64,000 nt of DNA, from positions 11,312,001-11,376,000 of the forward strand of contig CP114485.1 in assembly GCA_027186245.1 (NCBI GenBank), in the 5' to 3' direction. Positions within the stretch are counted from its first letter, which is position 1. Every line of letters begins with the position of its first letter. The DNA is from Coriaria nepalensis (Eukaryota; Streptophyta; Magnoliopsida; Cucurbitales; Coriariaceae). The notes under the pieces are model-generated. The model was not told where the DNA came from, ran no database searches, and saw only the letters and a program-made list of their open reading frames with translations. Positions 1 through 12,964 of this stretch are shown piece by piece. A program made the translations under genes and the position numbers.

Positions 1-659
1 TATCAAGTTAGAAATAATGATCGATATTAAGAAGTTATGATCAATATCAGTATCGCCTTATATTGATTTCGATAAAAATGTGTCACTCTTATTAAATTAA
101 AAAATATATATTTTCAAATATATGAAATCTAAAACGAATTATTGATGGGGGCATCTATGCGAGCTAATAAGTATTTTTATTATCATTTAATTTATTACTA
201 ATTAAAAATAGTTTTTTTAACTAATAAAGATATTAAATATATTAAAAATATTTACTCCCATCACATGGATCAATTACGACCCACTGAGAGTGTCTCAAAA
301 GACGTATTACGATAAATTGTGACTAAATAATGAGAGAATGTGACTAAAACTAATAATAAATTAAAGAAATTTTTTATTTGAATTGGAAATGTAATTTGAT
401 CAAAAGTTTAATAATTCACTTTCAAATAATACCAAGCCAAACTTGTTCTTATTTTGCTCAATGTTCTCGGAATCTGTTTTTTAAAGCTGTCCAAAATCTA
501 GGGCTCATCGGCCGGTGTAACAAAAGCCCACCCATTGAAATTAGCCCATAATAACATGATTAACTAAAGACAAGGGTTGATAAAAGTGGAAAGCCACGAA
601 GAAGATCATTATGACAATATATGAACTGCCATTAAGGGCATTTATAGAACTCCCGTCAT

Positions 660-1400
660 TATTTATGTAAGAATGATAAAAGCTTTAATGGAGAAGCCCT
701 CTATCAATGCAAGGCCTGCTATTAGTTTTCCATCGCCAGAAGGAGGGAGAAAACTCATGATGAATCTTGGCAGGATGGATGAACATGGGAATGAGGTCCA
801 TGTACACAGGGGAATCGGGCAGCTTTCTAAAGTGTATAAAAGAAACTAATGGAATAGGAGGAAGGTAAGTAGATTTCAACCAAACAAATTACCACCAAGG
901 AATTCTTCAAAGATGAATGCTAATGTTATCATCGTAGGGAGCTTTTCGGCGCCTAACCTTAGTACCGTCTATGTGACTCGACATATATTGTAAGTCTGGA
1001 ATCTGACCATCTGTACAAAGGTCATTGAAAGTTCTTACACTTAAGATGGAAGTAGATGGAGATAACAAGAACGTAGTCGTTAATTTGGAAGTACAAATAT
1101 TTGGGGTGCAAAACCATGTGTTAGGGGGGAAACAAGCCCTACTGGGGCAAAATAGAAAAGATATAAGTAGCCCTCATGAAGTACATCAAGGAGGAGCCAG
1201 AAACATACAGGCGGCTGAAATGCTTTGATAAGCCTTGGATGAAAGGATGGACTAGTACTTAGACAGGATGACGGCTAAAGTTCAGGCTCATGAAGAGCAC
1301 CGACTCAAGCATGCCAAATCTCTCAATGAGGAGAAGCAACCTTCAGGTTCTTCATCGTCAATACATGACACCTTAGACGGAGAGGGATCAGTCTGAAGTC
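660..1400 (+). other. Degenerate coding-like remnant, family not recognised
   Basis: This stretch is less AT-rich than its surroundings and gives short peptide-like segments in shifting plus-strand frames. One lies near 685-850. Another, near 1240-1395, is charged and ends in a serine run, and it reads through a TAG at its start. The charged, serine-rich segment resembles the linker of a retroelement gag, but no zinc knuckle, protease or polymerase motif is visible. I do not recognise a family. It is most likely a decayed transposon piece. Confidence 0.2.
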
Positions 1401-3381
1401 TCAGATCACGCTGAATAACTCCGGGAAAGTCATGAAGTCTTAGTTCATCACCTAATTATTAGAGTGATCGATCTCATAGCGGATTGTATTACTAGAATAC
1501 TATGATAATTGTATGGATACTAGGAGTTTTGAGCGTAATACTTAGAATGGGCGATCCAAGTGGTCATAACTTGCGACGACATGAGTTGCAAGCTGTATAA
1601 TACCAACCATTCTCCATCTTTATTCGCATGATGATTGTTGTGCTGAAATACGTACTGTGCTATATTTTATAAGATCAAAACTCTAATTAGTAAGATTGCA
1701 CTGCAAACTCAATGACAGAATATGCATTTTAGATGTTGTAATTTTTGGTCTTAGATCTTTACTCATATCATTCGATAAAGAAAGAAGTTCGTTGATTGTC
1801 CTTTTGTTCTTTGAGATTGTTTCAGCATCTAGCATCAAACTTGGCATCAAATGGACTAGTACATTTTATAAATTATGATACGAAACTCAATCTAAACATA
1901 AAAACTTCTTGAATATCGAGATTAATATAAATATTTGTCTCATGAAAACAAATATTGCCCTGATGAAATGAAATTTTAGCCATTAGCTTATGTCATGGGT
2001 TCCATGAAAAGAAAATAAAGAGAAAAGTTGCTTACCCATATATTCTTTCACATTAATGGACATGACTATGCTAATAGAAGGTGGAGAATATAGAGAATTG
2101 TCATCATTGAATAATTCAGAAGCATGTCTCCAAAGCGATTCGAATTCCGATGCCCTTGAAATTAATTCTTAAAAAAAAAAACGAAGGAAAATGTTAAACT
2201 AATAATAATAACAACAACGTGCACACAATCATAGAGTTTTCTTTTTGCTTCAGAGTTCGGAGCCTCAAATGGAGCCTCAAATGTTGGAGGTTGGAGCGGA
2301 GACTGTTGTGGAACTGGTTATGGACATTGTCGTGCGCTTCAAAGAAAAGAGCTTGGAGGCACCCGAGAGCGTGGTTCAGTGAGAATGAGGACGAAGGAGG
2401 TGGTATCAGAGTTTAATCTTAGAATCGTGAAGAGAAAGGGGTTGGTCTCAAATTAAGAAAACATGAAGAGTGGATTGTATGTTTCAAATCACAGAATTTT
2501 AGATTAAAAATCCCAAAATCACTTAAAAATAGGTTCTCAGATTATATGTTTCAAAAACCAACAAAACGTGATCTAAATTAGAGTATTAAAATATCATCGA
2601 CACACAAAAAGGGAACCAAACGATGTTGTCGGCGAAAAAAAGATGTTTTGTGAATGTAATCACGTTTTCATTATTTTGGCGTAATTCGATATTCATTTAT
2701 AATTTATATTATATTATAAAATTTATCCTAATTTTTATTTTTAATCAAAAATAAAATAAATCTAAACCAACATTACTTTTTATACATAATTTTTCTTTTA
2801 ATATTATCTTATTAGAAAGGTGAATGTTCATATTTTTTTCAAGGCTTTCATTACTTCATTAAAGTTACAGATTGTGTGGGTCCCAACTACTAATAGAAAG
2901 GCAAAATTATGTAATATTATTCTTAATATCCAATCATCATAATTATATATAAAATTCGATCCAAAAATATAAATAATATAATATATAAAATTAATAATTA
3001 TGATTATAATCGATCAGATAATAATCAAATCTAAAGAAGAAAAAGGAGAAATTCTTTTTATAACTTGACAAAAGAAGGAAGAGAAAGATGCCAGAGACAG
3101 TTCCGTAATCGATGATCAAAATTAGCAAACTTTCCTTAAAACAAGAACCCAAAAATTTAAAAACAGGTCGTCAGAAATTCTATAGATACAAACCTCATGG
3201 CACAGTGAGAAAGGCTAGAGAGGAGTAAAGTAGCCAGCCAAGAACTCTTTTTCAGACCAACTAACAGCAACAATAATTATAATAATGTTACATTAAGTAA
3301 ATTTTTACGAGACTTGGCTTTTTACTTTTGACCCTTGAAAAACCTAGGGAGGGGTAAATTTATAAGAAGAAAAATAAAGGA
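1401..3381. other. Intergenic, AT-rich, no gene seen; 3' flank of GIP1-like
   Basis: No open frame with recognisable similarity was found. At 2401-2412 an 11 of 12 match to the tRNA-iMet primer binding site (TGGTATCAGAGT) occurs, but no LTR end precedes it. From 2650 to 3060 the sequence is very AT-rich. The last 250 bases probably hold the 3' UTR of the minus-strand gene that ends at 3382. Confidence 0.4.
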
Positions 3382-6300
3382 TTAGTAGTCGTTTTGCCAA
3401 ATTTGTTGAGTTGGTTTAGGTGGTGGTTGGCTGCCCTGAGAGCCGCCGCCCAGGGAAGCATCGCGGAGATTCTGTTGCTGCTGGTGTTCGAGTGATATTC
3501 CAGTCTGAGAATGGTAGTAATTCGGGTACCCTAGAGCTCCTCCAAAATGATGCTGTGATGGCTGTTGTTGACTCTGCCGCAAGGCATTGGCTGGCTGACT
3601 CTGCCCTTGGAAGCTGTAGTAATTGCTGCCTGGAGACATTGTTCGGGAACCAGGTCCCTGCTGGACCCACATGGCGGAATTATCATTCTGACAAATTGGA
3701 TGAGAAGAAAATATCACTGAGATGATAAAAAAGTTCATGTGAAGAGTAAGTTATTAAATGTAAGCAATAAGATTATAAGGGTAGCATATTCCAGACTAAA
3801 TGTCGAGATGAAGCCTACCACATGGGACCCACCATCTTCAGCTGACAAAAATTGCATATATCTAATCCATTAGATGATTTCTCATTGTTGGAGAAAGCAC
3901 CAATGCACTAGTGTATGCAATCCTTCTGAGAGTTGAGGTGGGGCCCAAACATGGGGCCCACATCACATCCCCCTCTTACATGGATTGCATACACCTGATG
4001 CAATAGATAAGATCTCTTTGTTAAGAGAAAATATCCAATGCATCGGTGTATTTAATCCTTCTGAGACAGTTGAGATGGAGCCACCGCAAGGGACCCACTA
4101 TCCATCTCTCTCAAGGGTTGCACCTAATGCATTTGCCTAACATCACCTATATGAAGATCTATGAAAAAAAAAATTCTATTATGTCACTAATATGCACAAC
4201 ATCTTAATTCACTGGGCCCCACATATACGTAACCATTAAGTGAGATCTGAGGGTCCAGAGACGCCTGTATCCAAAAAAATGTAAATAATAAAGCCCAAAA
4301 TTTTATTTCCATACAGATATTACCTGCTGCTGCTGAAGTGAGATCAAATGGCTATTATCCTTGAATTGAGAGCTCATAACATCATCATAGCCAACGTTTG
4401 TGCCCATAGCTGCTGCAGGTAGATTCAAAGGGAAGTTCCCTCCAGGAATACTAGTTGAACTCCCAAATCCATATCCTGAGGGGATTGCAGTGGATTGAGG
4501 CAAACTACTGACCGAGACATTGTTTTTGTATTGTGGGAGCATTGCTGCTAAAGACTGATGGTAAGCAGTACTGTTTCCAGCATATGCCTGCGGGAAAGTT
4601 GATGGCATGTAAGCATAGCTTTGTGGCAATAAAGGGTAGCTGATCATATTGGTAAAATGGCTCAAAGGAAGATTAGGCTGGGAATATTGGTGGACGTTGA
4701 GGTGTTGTGGAAGGGTGGGCGTGGTAGGGACATTGGCACCAGGTAAGGCCTGTGGAGCGTGCTGAGACATATTAGAGATGTTGCCGCTTCTTAAAGCCTG
4801 GAGAGGAAGGGGTATATGATTAGAACATATGAACCCTTAACAATAGTTGTTTCTTTAAGAGTGTACAGTTATGACCTCGTATTTAGGGTAATTAATTGGA
4901 CATAATTAATCCATTGCTCAAAAGCATGAAAATTCAAGAAACTCCACCAAGTAAAGAGAGTGAGGTACCTCAGACATGGAAATGGTGGGACTGGTTATAG
5001 AAGAAGCAATATTGCTATACTTTGTGGGCATTGATTGTGGCATTGATTGTGTAACAAGGAAGGGTGCGTATGAAGGATCCTCCCTCGCCGTCTGAACAGT
5101 TGAAGCCAACAAAGTGCTCGGCAGTGAATTTGCCTGCCATGATAGATTTACTATTGAGTATAAGAAGACATCCAACTGAAATGCATTTCTTAAACATATG
5201 AAATTAAAATATGAATAGGAAGAGTGAGGACCAGAACAGCAAGATTCATGTCAACATAGACAAACACATAATGTGTCCTCAATTGTCCGAATTACATTTA
5301 TCTTCAAATAGATTACAGACATTAAAAGAGTTCAAAGCAAGCTGAGAATTAAGAAAACTTTTTAACACTTATCATTTTTTCCTTTCAGACAACACTGCAT
5401 TCTTCAAGAACATTTAAATACATCTGTACAGTAAACAATCTTACCGTTATGCTTGCAAACGGGCCAAGATTTTGTATCTGCGACCTTGTCTGCTGCTGAC
5501 CATAAGCAATACTTGATTGATGGTTACTTTCGTAAGTATAATCAGGTGCAGAAGAAGGAAATGCATAATCATTAGAAGGAGCAATTTCTGGGGTTTCCTG
5601 TCTCAACACCTCCGACTGTGAAATAGGAGTGTCATAGTTTTCATCACTTGGACCACCTCTCTGAATTAAATTTCCATCCGAGGAAGGTCTAAGATGCTCC
5701 TCTGGATAATACTCCGGATTTCTGCATGAAAAAGAAAAAAATGTTTAGACTGAAGCAAGTGTAAAATGATATTTTGTTTTATGAAGGGAAAATACCCAGT
5801 TTCTGAGTGCACAGCTGAAGAGACATCTGCTGGCATAGATGTCTCATCTATATTACTTGTCAAGGGCCTAGTTCCAGATCCAAAACTTCCAAAACTTCCA
5901 AAACTCAAATGAAAGCAATCTGGAGTATGGATCTGAAGATGATCTGGAATTACTACAGAAGGGGTCTCATCTTCGGTTGGGATGCCTTCATCATCCTCCT
6001 GTAACCTTAACTGGTCCAAATTCTCTGACACTGACGTGACACCATCTTCAGCTACAGTAAAAAAAGTGTGCAGAAAATTAATGCAAGATAAAAACTGTTC
6101 CAGGAATCATATAAACTTGCAATGGCTCAGTTTTGAATAAAGGTATAAAAAAAGGCTAGCATATGATACAACAATCTTCGGAACCAGGGTAGAAAATATT
6201 ATACTTTATAGTTGAAACCAGTAGAATTCTGGAGGGAATAGGAAAATTGTGATGAAAATATATTATGTACAATGCGAACAATGCAGGTTACAGTATGTAT

Positions 6301-8749
6301 AGGCTAGGGAAAAAACTAACTAGGAAAATAATCACTAATTATCTAACTCCTAGAATTAACGCTATAAATCTGACAGCTATAATACAGTAAATAACTTAAA
6401 TGCTATATTTGACTAATCAAATCTTTTAATGATTTGATTTGCCAACAAAACCAAAAAAACCAGAATAGAATATAGTACGATACAAAGAAAATATGATGAT
6501 TTATTATCTAAATGAACGAAGTTTGAGAGAAAGGTATCATGTTTACCTTCATTTTGCTCGAAGGTTTGTACGTGTTGCTCATAGGTACTCGTCTCCTTGT
6601 ATAAGTTAGTATCAATGGCAGATGCACCTCTCGAGTCATCGTCTTGCCAATTTCTACCCGAGTCAGAAACAGGTCTAACGTGCTTGCCATTAATTGTCTC
6701 AGCAGAACCATCTTCAACTACATGGGTCACATCTACCCCTGAATTTATTTTCTGATGCATTCCATTTTTTGGTATGTTTGATGGCTCCGATTCTGATCCC
6801 ATAGATGACTCTTCGACAGTGGAGATGCTAGTAGTAGGCAGAGGCTTGAATGAAGGCCATTCGTCATCAGGTGAAATTTGCTGATATGAGAGACCCGGCT
6901 CTGTGTGCATTTCTGTAACCTTGTGAGCATGCTGATTTTGTGATGAATGGAGATTCTCACGTGATGCTACTGATCCAGGAAGAACATTGTTGGAATGATT
7001 AAAACTGTGTACAGGGGCGTTTTGCATTGCAGAAGCATTACCTTGTGGTCTACCCATCTTAACAATATCAGCCATTGATACTTGACCCTTGGCCCCTGAC
7101 CAGTCAGACTGTCCAGTAGAAGGCTGAGAGGATGAAATGCCATCAACTGCACCTACTGTTGATATTTTATTCTCCGTGAGAACAACATTACTGCAAATGA
7201 GATTAAAAAGATTAAATATGTGGCACCCAAGCTTATATTATTAAAATGAAATTAAATGAGTAAGACTTCTATAATGACCAATTGGCTGGGATTTTCAAGT
7301 ACTTCTGGTAAAAATCAACTGGATTCAAACAGCATGTATGGACCAACCAAAAAGCGCAATACTAATTTTATGTAAAGTACAATATGTTCCGTAACTGCTA
7401 GTTTGACTCAAGCATACATCCACATCTAATGATACTGACCTTTTTTTTGCAAAAATTTAAAATACCATTTGAAACATTTGACCTAATTAGGAGTTCACCC
7501 ATGATTTTATTTGCATTAAAGCAAAGTGGCGTGTGAGATCTTATCAAGAATAACCTGCAGGGCAGAGGCTGCCAGTTCATATTATTTCCCCCTGCAAATG
7601 GTGCAGAAGATGAAGAACCTGCAGAGCTATGATTTCCATTTTCCTTCCTCGATGGGAGTTTGCCATTAAAAACACCAGATGCTGACCCAAAAAAAAAGGA
7701 AGAAGATGTCATCATTTGGAAATCACACCTTTTTAGGAAAAAATTAAAGTATATATGTATGAAGTAAATAAACTCTAAACTGCAGTTTCCTTGAAGCATT
7801 CGCATACCAGTAGTGCTGAACTGGTTTGAGCCACCACGTCCAGCATATCGGTCTGTACTACCCCTATTACCCCTATTGGAATTGCTACCAAGACCACGAG
7901 ATCTTGTTTCTGTTATGTCTTTGTTCTGAAGCAACACGGAAAAAAGAGTAAAACTTGTTAAACCCAAAATGAACTGCAACACATGCAAAGCAAGAAGATC
8001 CAAGGCAAAGTTATCATGTTCATACCTCTTTTTTCTTCTCCCGCTTGCTCTTCACCTCATGAAAAGGATCTACTAAAGGGATGAAGATTCCATTAGACAT
8101 AAATTCAAGAAATGAGATACAACAAAATGATCACAAGCCACTAGTCTTCTAAGAGAGACACAACTCAAAACAGAGCCAGAAGTTTAATAATGGAAACAAA
8201 TCCCATAAGCCCTAATGGAGACATGACTAGAGAAAACTTGTAGTTCATCAATGCCCAACTATAAATACTCACTAAACAAAAATTAAAGATTAAGACTTCA
8301 AAACACATATTTCAGTATAAACCATGTCTGACTGGGTAAATCAATGATATTGAAACCAAATAGTGAGAAAACCAACTCAGTCTAGAAACGACCATCTCAA
8401 AATTTGCTAAATCTAAAAATCAGTTCACAATCACTTATAAACTTCGATCTCTTTCCACCGCCCTCGCTTTCGCAGAGACCAAACAGAACTAGTATTAGCG
8501 AATAAAGCAAGCTCTTTTTCAACATAGTGAAAGAAAGAGAGAAAAAAATAAGGGGGAAAAAAAAAGACCTTGAGAAAGAAGGCGATTAACAGCTTCATTA
8601 GGGTCCATATTACATTCTTTAAGAGTAGCATAGATCTCCTGCTCGGTACAGTTATCCACAATCTCCTTCAAGCTCTGGACCACCTTCCTCGAAGCAGCTG
8701 GTATTCCAGATACCCCATTGTTTCCTCCTCCGCCTCCTCTCCCACTCAT
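3382..8749 (-). CDS. GIP1L: GBF-interacting protein 1-like (GIP1/DUF1296 family)
   Basis: Ten exons on the minus strand: 8749-8569, 8069-8026, 7925-7808, 7681-7555, 7190-6547, 6051-5796, 5721-5445, 5133-4969, 4797-4324 and 3687-3382. Their total is 2592 nt (863 aa), all with GT..AG borders and a kept frame. Residues ~10-75 form the GIP1 N-terminal domain (DUF1296), a small helical UBA-like fold with the signature EIVDNCTEQEIYATLKECN. The rest is low complexity: Gly/Arg- and Ser-rich, an FGSFGSFGSG repeat in exon 6, then Gln/Pro/Tyr-rich sequence ending QQIWQNDY. Arabidopsis GIP1 was described as a nuclear protein that raises DNA binding of G-box factors and has chaperone-like activity; that role is inferred here. 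The start is the first ATG after a CT-rich leader. Family assignment is sure; which paralogue is less so. Confidence 0.93.
3885..4150. repeat. Nested direct and inverted repeats in GIP1-like intron 9
   Basis: Intron 9 (3688-4323) contains two diverged direct copies of a ~65-bp unit, at about 3887-3950 and 4015-4082. Both share the core AATCCTTCTGAGA. Between them, at 3980-4020, is a partial inverted copy (shared core GTGTATGCAATCC on the opposite strand). The layout suggests a decayed MITE or a short satellite inserted into the intron. No terminal inverted repeat with a clear target duplication was found. Confidence 0.5.
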
Positions 8750-8940
8750 CCTCTCGCTCCCTTTCCCTCTCTCTCTCTCTCTCTCTCGGTCAGATCTGAG
8801 ACGAAGAATACTTCCTTAGCTTCACTCACTAACTAGGGTTCCGCCGTAACAGCGACAAAAGTACGATTACTACGGTCTCTGTATCGAGTCTCCGTCTCTC
8901 TCTCTCTCTTCACTCTCTGGGCGCGGCGCAAAGTATTTTA
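8750..8940 (-). promoter_or_regulatory. Leader and proximal promoter of GIP1-like, CT/GA tracts
   Basis: Directly upstream of the ATG at 8749 there is a (CT)n tract at 8767-8787 and a second at about 8895-8910, which read as GA on the gene strand's complement. Pyrimidine- or GA-rich tracts are common in plant core promoters and 5' leaders. No convincing TATA box was found, which fits a housekeeping-type promoter. Transcription start is not determinable from sequence alone. Confidence 0.4.
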
Positions 8941-11315
8941 ACTGCGTTTGGCACACAGAGAGAAAGAGAAGGGGTTAGATATTTATTATTTAAATTAACA
9001 AAAAAAAAAACTAATTAAATTAGGTATGATTTATGGGGGCCTTATAAGTTGTAAATTATTAAATTACACTGAAATTTTTTATAAATTAATAAAATATTAT
9101 TTAAATAATTTTTTTTTTCTAATTTATTAGATTTATAATAGTTATCCACATTTTATCGTAAATACTAATTTCGGCCCATAAGTTTCATTTTTATTCAGAA
9201 TTAAATACGTCTTTTTTTTTTTTTTTACCAAAAGGATTAAAAAATAAAAAATTTACTTATCTTGGGCCGTTCGGCTCGAAGTTGGTGACCAAACAAAAAC
9301 AACAATGGACTACACGGCCCAATAGTTCAAATTGAAATATTTTTTAATCCTTTTATTTACTTAATTTATTTATGTTTTTTTTTTTTTTTGTATATTATCA
9401 TTTGGCCTTTTCAATAACAAAAAAAATATTCATATTAACAAAACTTTCTTATATATTTTTAAAAATATTTTCCTACTTATTAAGAATATTATTTCACTTT
9501 TTTTTTGTCCTAATATTTATTTATTTAATTGATTCAACTTTAACTTATTAAAATGTACACTTGGAATAAATTTTAAATCGAAAAATAACAAAATAATAGT
9601 AATAAAAATAAAAGAAAAAAAAAATCTCATTTTCAATAATAAAATAATAGCAAAAAAATTAAAAATTAAAAATCTCATTTTGATTCAATTCCAAACATGT
9701 ACGCTAAAATTTATACTTTGAGCAAATCCCATATAATTAATTCTACTTATTAATTTTATTTGAACCTAAAATACCATATCAAACACTTCTCATTAGAAAT
9801 CTGGTTCTGTTTTACAAAAAATACAAAGGGGGGAAAATAAGAGTACATATAAGTATAATGAAACTAATATCTAAGAAGGTGTTTTTATAGGACTGAATTT
9901 TACACATTGTTTCAAAGAAGAATGATATGAATTCTTATATTAGACAAGTGTCGTGTATGCATATATAGTGACTATGTACAACTGTTCTTCAAATGACCTG
10001 CATCAAACTCAAAAAACTTCTTTAAATGTTAAAAATGATTGTTAAGTACTTCAGCTGTTTAGCAGCAGAAACAGCCAGCATCGAGACAGTTCCGGCATAT
10101 GTATAGAGAGTATAATTTCTAGGATTGTAGAACTTGTTCTTTCTTCTCGATTCTAATTCAAAATCTGCTCAATTTCTTCTGCAGTTACTCTCACGAGTCA
10201 GGAGAGTTCCTTCCAAAGGAACTCCTATTTACATAATTATCTTTTTGGGTAATCATTTTTACTTGCTTAACCAGGCAAAAGAGATGGGTTATATTGGAAA
10301 CATACTGATAGATGAAGATAAATTGTCAAGGTGTAATCTACCAGAAAGCATGAATATGGCTAAATATAAGATTAAATCATGGTGTCAGTAAACAATTACC
10401 GATAAATGCACGTTTTGCCCAACTAATTTAACACACTACGGTGAGCTTGCTGCAAGTAGGGGATGGGTAGTGTCCTAGAAAGACCCTGCATCAAAATATT
10501 CAGAGGGAAAAAACTTCTACAAATCTGGAAATCGAGACAGAGAGTAGGAAAGATGTAAGTGAAAGTCGAACAAAACATAGTATATAACTCAAGTGAATTT
10601 ATAAGCTAATTACTTTTAGTCATGTATCCACAAAATTTTAGTATCAACAAATGTCAGTCTTAATTCTTCTCATTAAATTCCAAAATAATGAAGAAGATTA
10701 ATTACCACCACACTTTATGAATAGCACCCTTCGGTTTCATAATTACAATTATGTTTTTTTTCAAAAATATCGGCTAATGAGCTAAAATATCAAAAAATAC
10801 TAATTTTTCGTCTGTTGGAAAATTTAAAAAAAATCTAAAGAATTTATAATATTTTGGCTGAATTTGAGATAAATCGGCCGAGAAATTGGTTACTTTACAA
10901 TATTTTTAGCAAACCTCAAACGAAAAACCTCTTATTGGGCGAAATGTTGAGTACCCTCATGATAATATTCGGTTATGAGACACATAAGAAGATGTGTTAG
11001 CTGAAATTTAGATGATTCCTCGATAACATTTTTGGCCAAACTCTAAGTAGTAAGATAGCCGATAAATTGAGGTTCATTTTCACAGGAGAAGTTTTGGCCC
11101 ATATGGTAAAAAATCAGGTAGTCCCCAAACACACATTTTCAGCTAAGATAGCTAAAAGTGGGATGGTTCCCCATAACATCATTGTCTTACTTTTCTCTCT
11201 CCAATTATGCTTTCTATCTAGCAGTTTGGCACTTGCGTAGTTCACGCTTTTTTCTGGTGTTTCATTTCCCCTTCGAAAAATTTGAATTTTCTAAGCGTTC
11301 ACATATCGTGATGAT
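8941..11315. other. Intergenic, no gene supported
   Basis: The left part (8990-9800) is very AT-rich with A/T homopolymers. From 10740 to 11170 there are irregular stretches in which GGCT/GGCC and CCGA words recur every few dozen bases. They may be the LTR or untranslated part of the gypsy remnant that follows at 11.3 kb, but I could not fix borders. No ORF with recognisable similarity occurs. Confidence 0.4.
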
Positions 11316-11319
11316 CAGC

Positions 11320-12180
11320 TGAGGGGGCAAGACCATCTATGGGTTATGATTAACAGTCGGCCAACTCTTAGCAACCGGATCGACCAATCAGTTATCTGAA
11401 GTTTCAGTAGAAGGTAGCCAATAATCAGGTAGACTTTCCTCCTACAATGTCGGTAGTAATCTCGCTCAAGAATGGCCGAAGAAGGTGGCTTTACTATTAC
11501 TGAACGGATGAAATGTTTCGAGCCATTAATTATATTATTTTGCCTATTAACCCAGGGATGGTCCCTTTTATCTCGGGTCGACACCTCTCTTTGTTGATTG
11601 AAAAGAAGCCGAACATCGGTAATGACCACATTGGCAGTGGTTGAGAAAGGGTTCAAATCCACGCCCATCGGAGAGACTAAAAAAATAACTAACTTTTCTA
11701 ATCCACTCTTGCATGCATTGTCTAAAAGAGAGACAATTGTTCGCCCGATGGTAATATAATTATGATACTTACAATAATCTTTTCCTCATATTTTGTCATC
11801 TGATGATAACTTGTGACTGAACATGACTTTTAACTTCTTACTCTTGAGCCAACTATCTAACATCTCGATTTCTTTTGAAAGATCAAAAGAGTATGCGTAT
11901 CCTTCTTACTCATGCCTGTTGATTTGTTTGGGGCCAAGATGACTAATGGATTTTCCACTAATTATCTCGATAATCCCGACTTCAAAAAAAGTCTCCTTAT
12001 AATAGGTGTCCATAGAAGCATTTTTACTTTGGGCTTCTTCTTCTACCGAGAAGCATTCATTGATAGCTCAAGGAAGTCCTACAATTTTATTATGTCGAAC
12101 TTCTTTCGCAGCTCGATATCGAGTTTATTCACGACTAATCTTGTGAACTCAGGTTCTAAAAGAATGACATAGTTTCAGTT
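11320..12180 (-). mobile_element. Decayed Ty3/gypsy gag remnant
   Basis: Read on the minus strand in shifting frames, this segment resembles the C-terminal part of a plant gypsy gag. In order it gives an LRKKFDIIKL-DFLELSM stretch (near 12110-12050), a YSFDLSKEIEMLDSWLKSKK stretch (near 11900-11840), a GKDYCKYHN stretch just after an in-frame stop (near 11775), and MGVDLNPFSTTANVV (11668-11624). The order and the CxxxH core match plant gag polyproteins. Stops and frame changes show it is dead. No pol domain is visible downstream of it. Confidence 0.5.
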
Positions 12181-12964
12181 ATGTTGTTAATTGAACCAAG
12201 GGATTATAATTCTGTTAAAAAAATCTCCGACCTAAGAGAAGAAAAAACAAAACCTCAAATAAAACCTGGAAACAAAGATTAAAAAAAATAAAAGAAACTC
12301 TCTTATCTCACATAATAAGTTATATGATGACATAACATATATGAAATAAGATTTAATTTATTGCGCCGTAAACCCTACTCATACAAAAAACAAAAATCCA
12401 TCAACAGAAACATTTTCGTTTCAGAAAGCTTTTCCAACATCCTTTGTTTCACCCACTTTACAACTGTATAAATATACACAAGGGCATAATTCTTAAGATT
12501 ACAGGACCCTCAAAATCTCCGCCCTCAAAACACCACTGCCCGTAATATATACCCATATAAACATCATATTTGCGGATCGACCCGAGCAAATACAAATAAT
12601 AACAGGGAAGAAAAATTACCCCATGAAACAAGGACAGGAGAAAGGAAGTCATACACACAAATCATCAGTAACAAACGCACGCTACGCAGACTGGGACCCG
12701 CCGTCTCCCTTTCGGCTGCTGCCTCATGCTTGTTAGACATCATTTCTTCTTTTTGACAAAACCATGCAGAAAAAACTGCAAATACAAAAAATCTTGCACA
12801 ATTCTTCTCCCTGATCCTCTGTTTCTAATCTTGCACATCATTTCTTCCGCCTTGTACAGTTGATTTATACAGTTAATTTATACAGCAAGCACTTTTCAGC
12901 CCCCACATTATACATATATAAATATATACAGAGGCTGATGGTGAGTTTAAGTTTACTACATGAT

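Noticed and set aside
2401..2412. Primer-binding-site-like TGGTATCAGAGT
   Set aside because: One mismatch, no LTR end before it and no gag after it; a single-mismatch 12-mer can occur by chance in a window of this size.
11912..12172. 86-codon plus-strand ORF
   Set aside because: Antisense to the decayed gypsy gag read on the minus strand.
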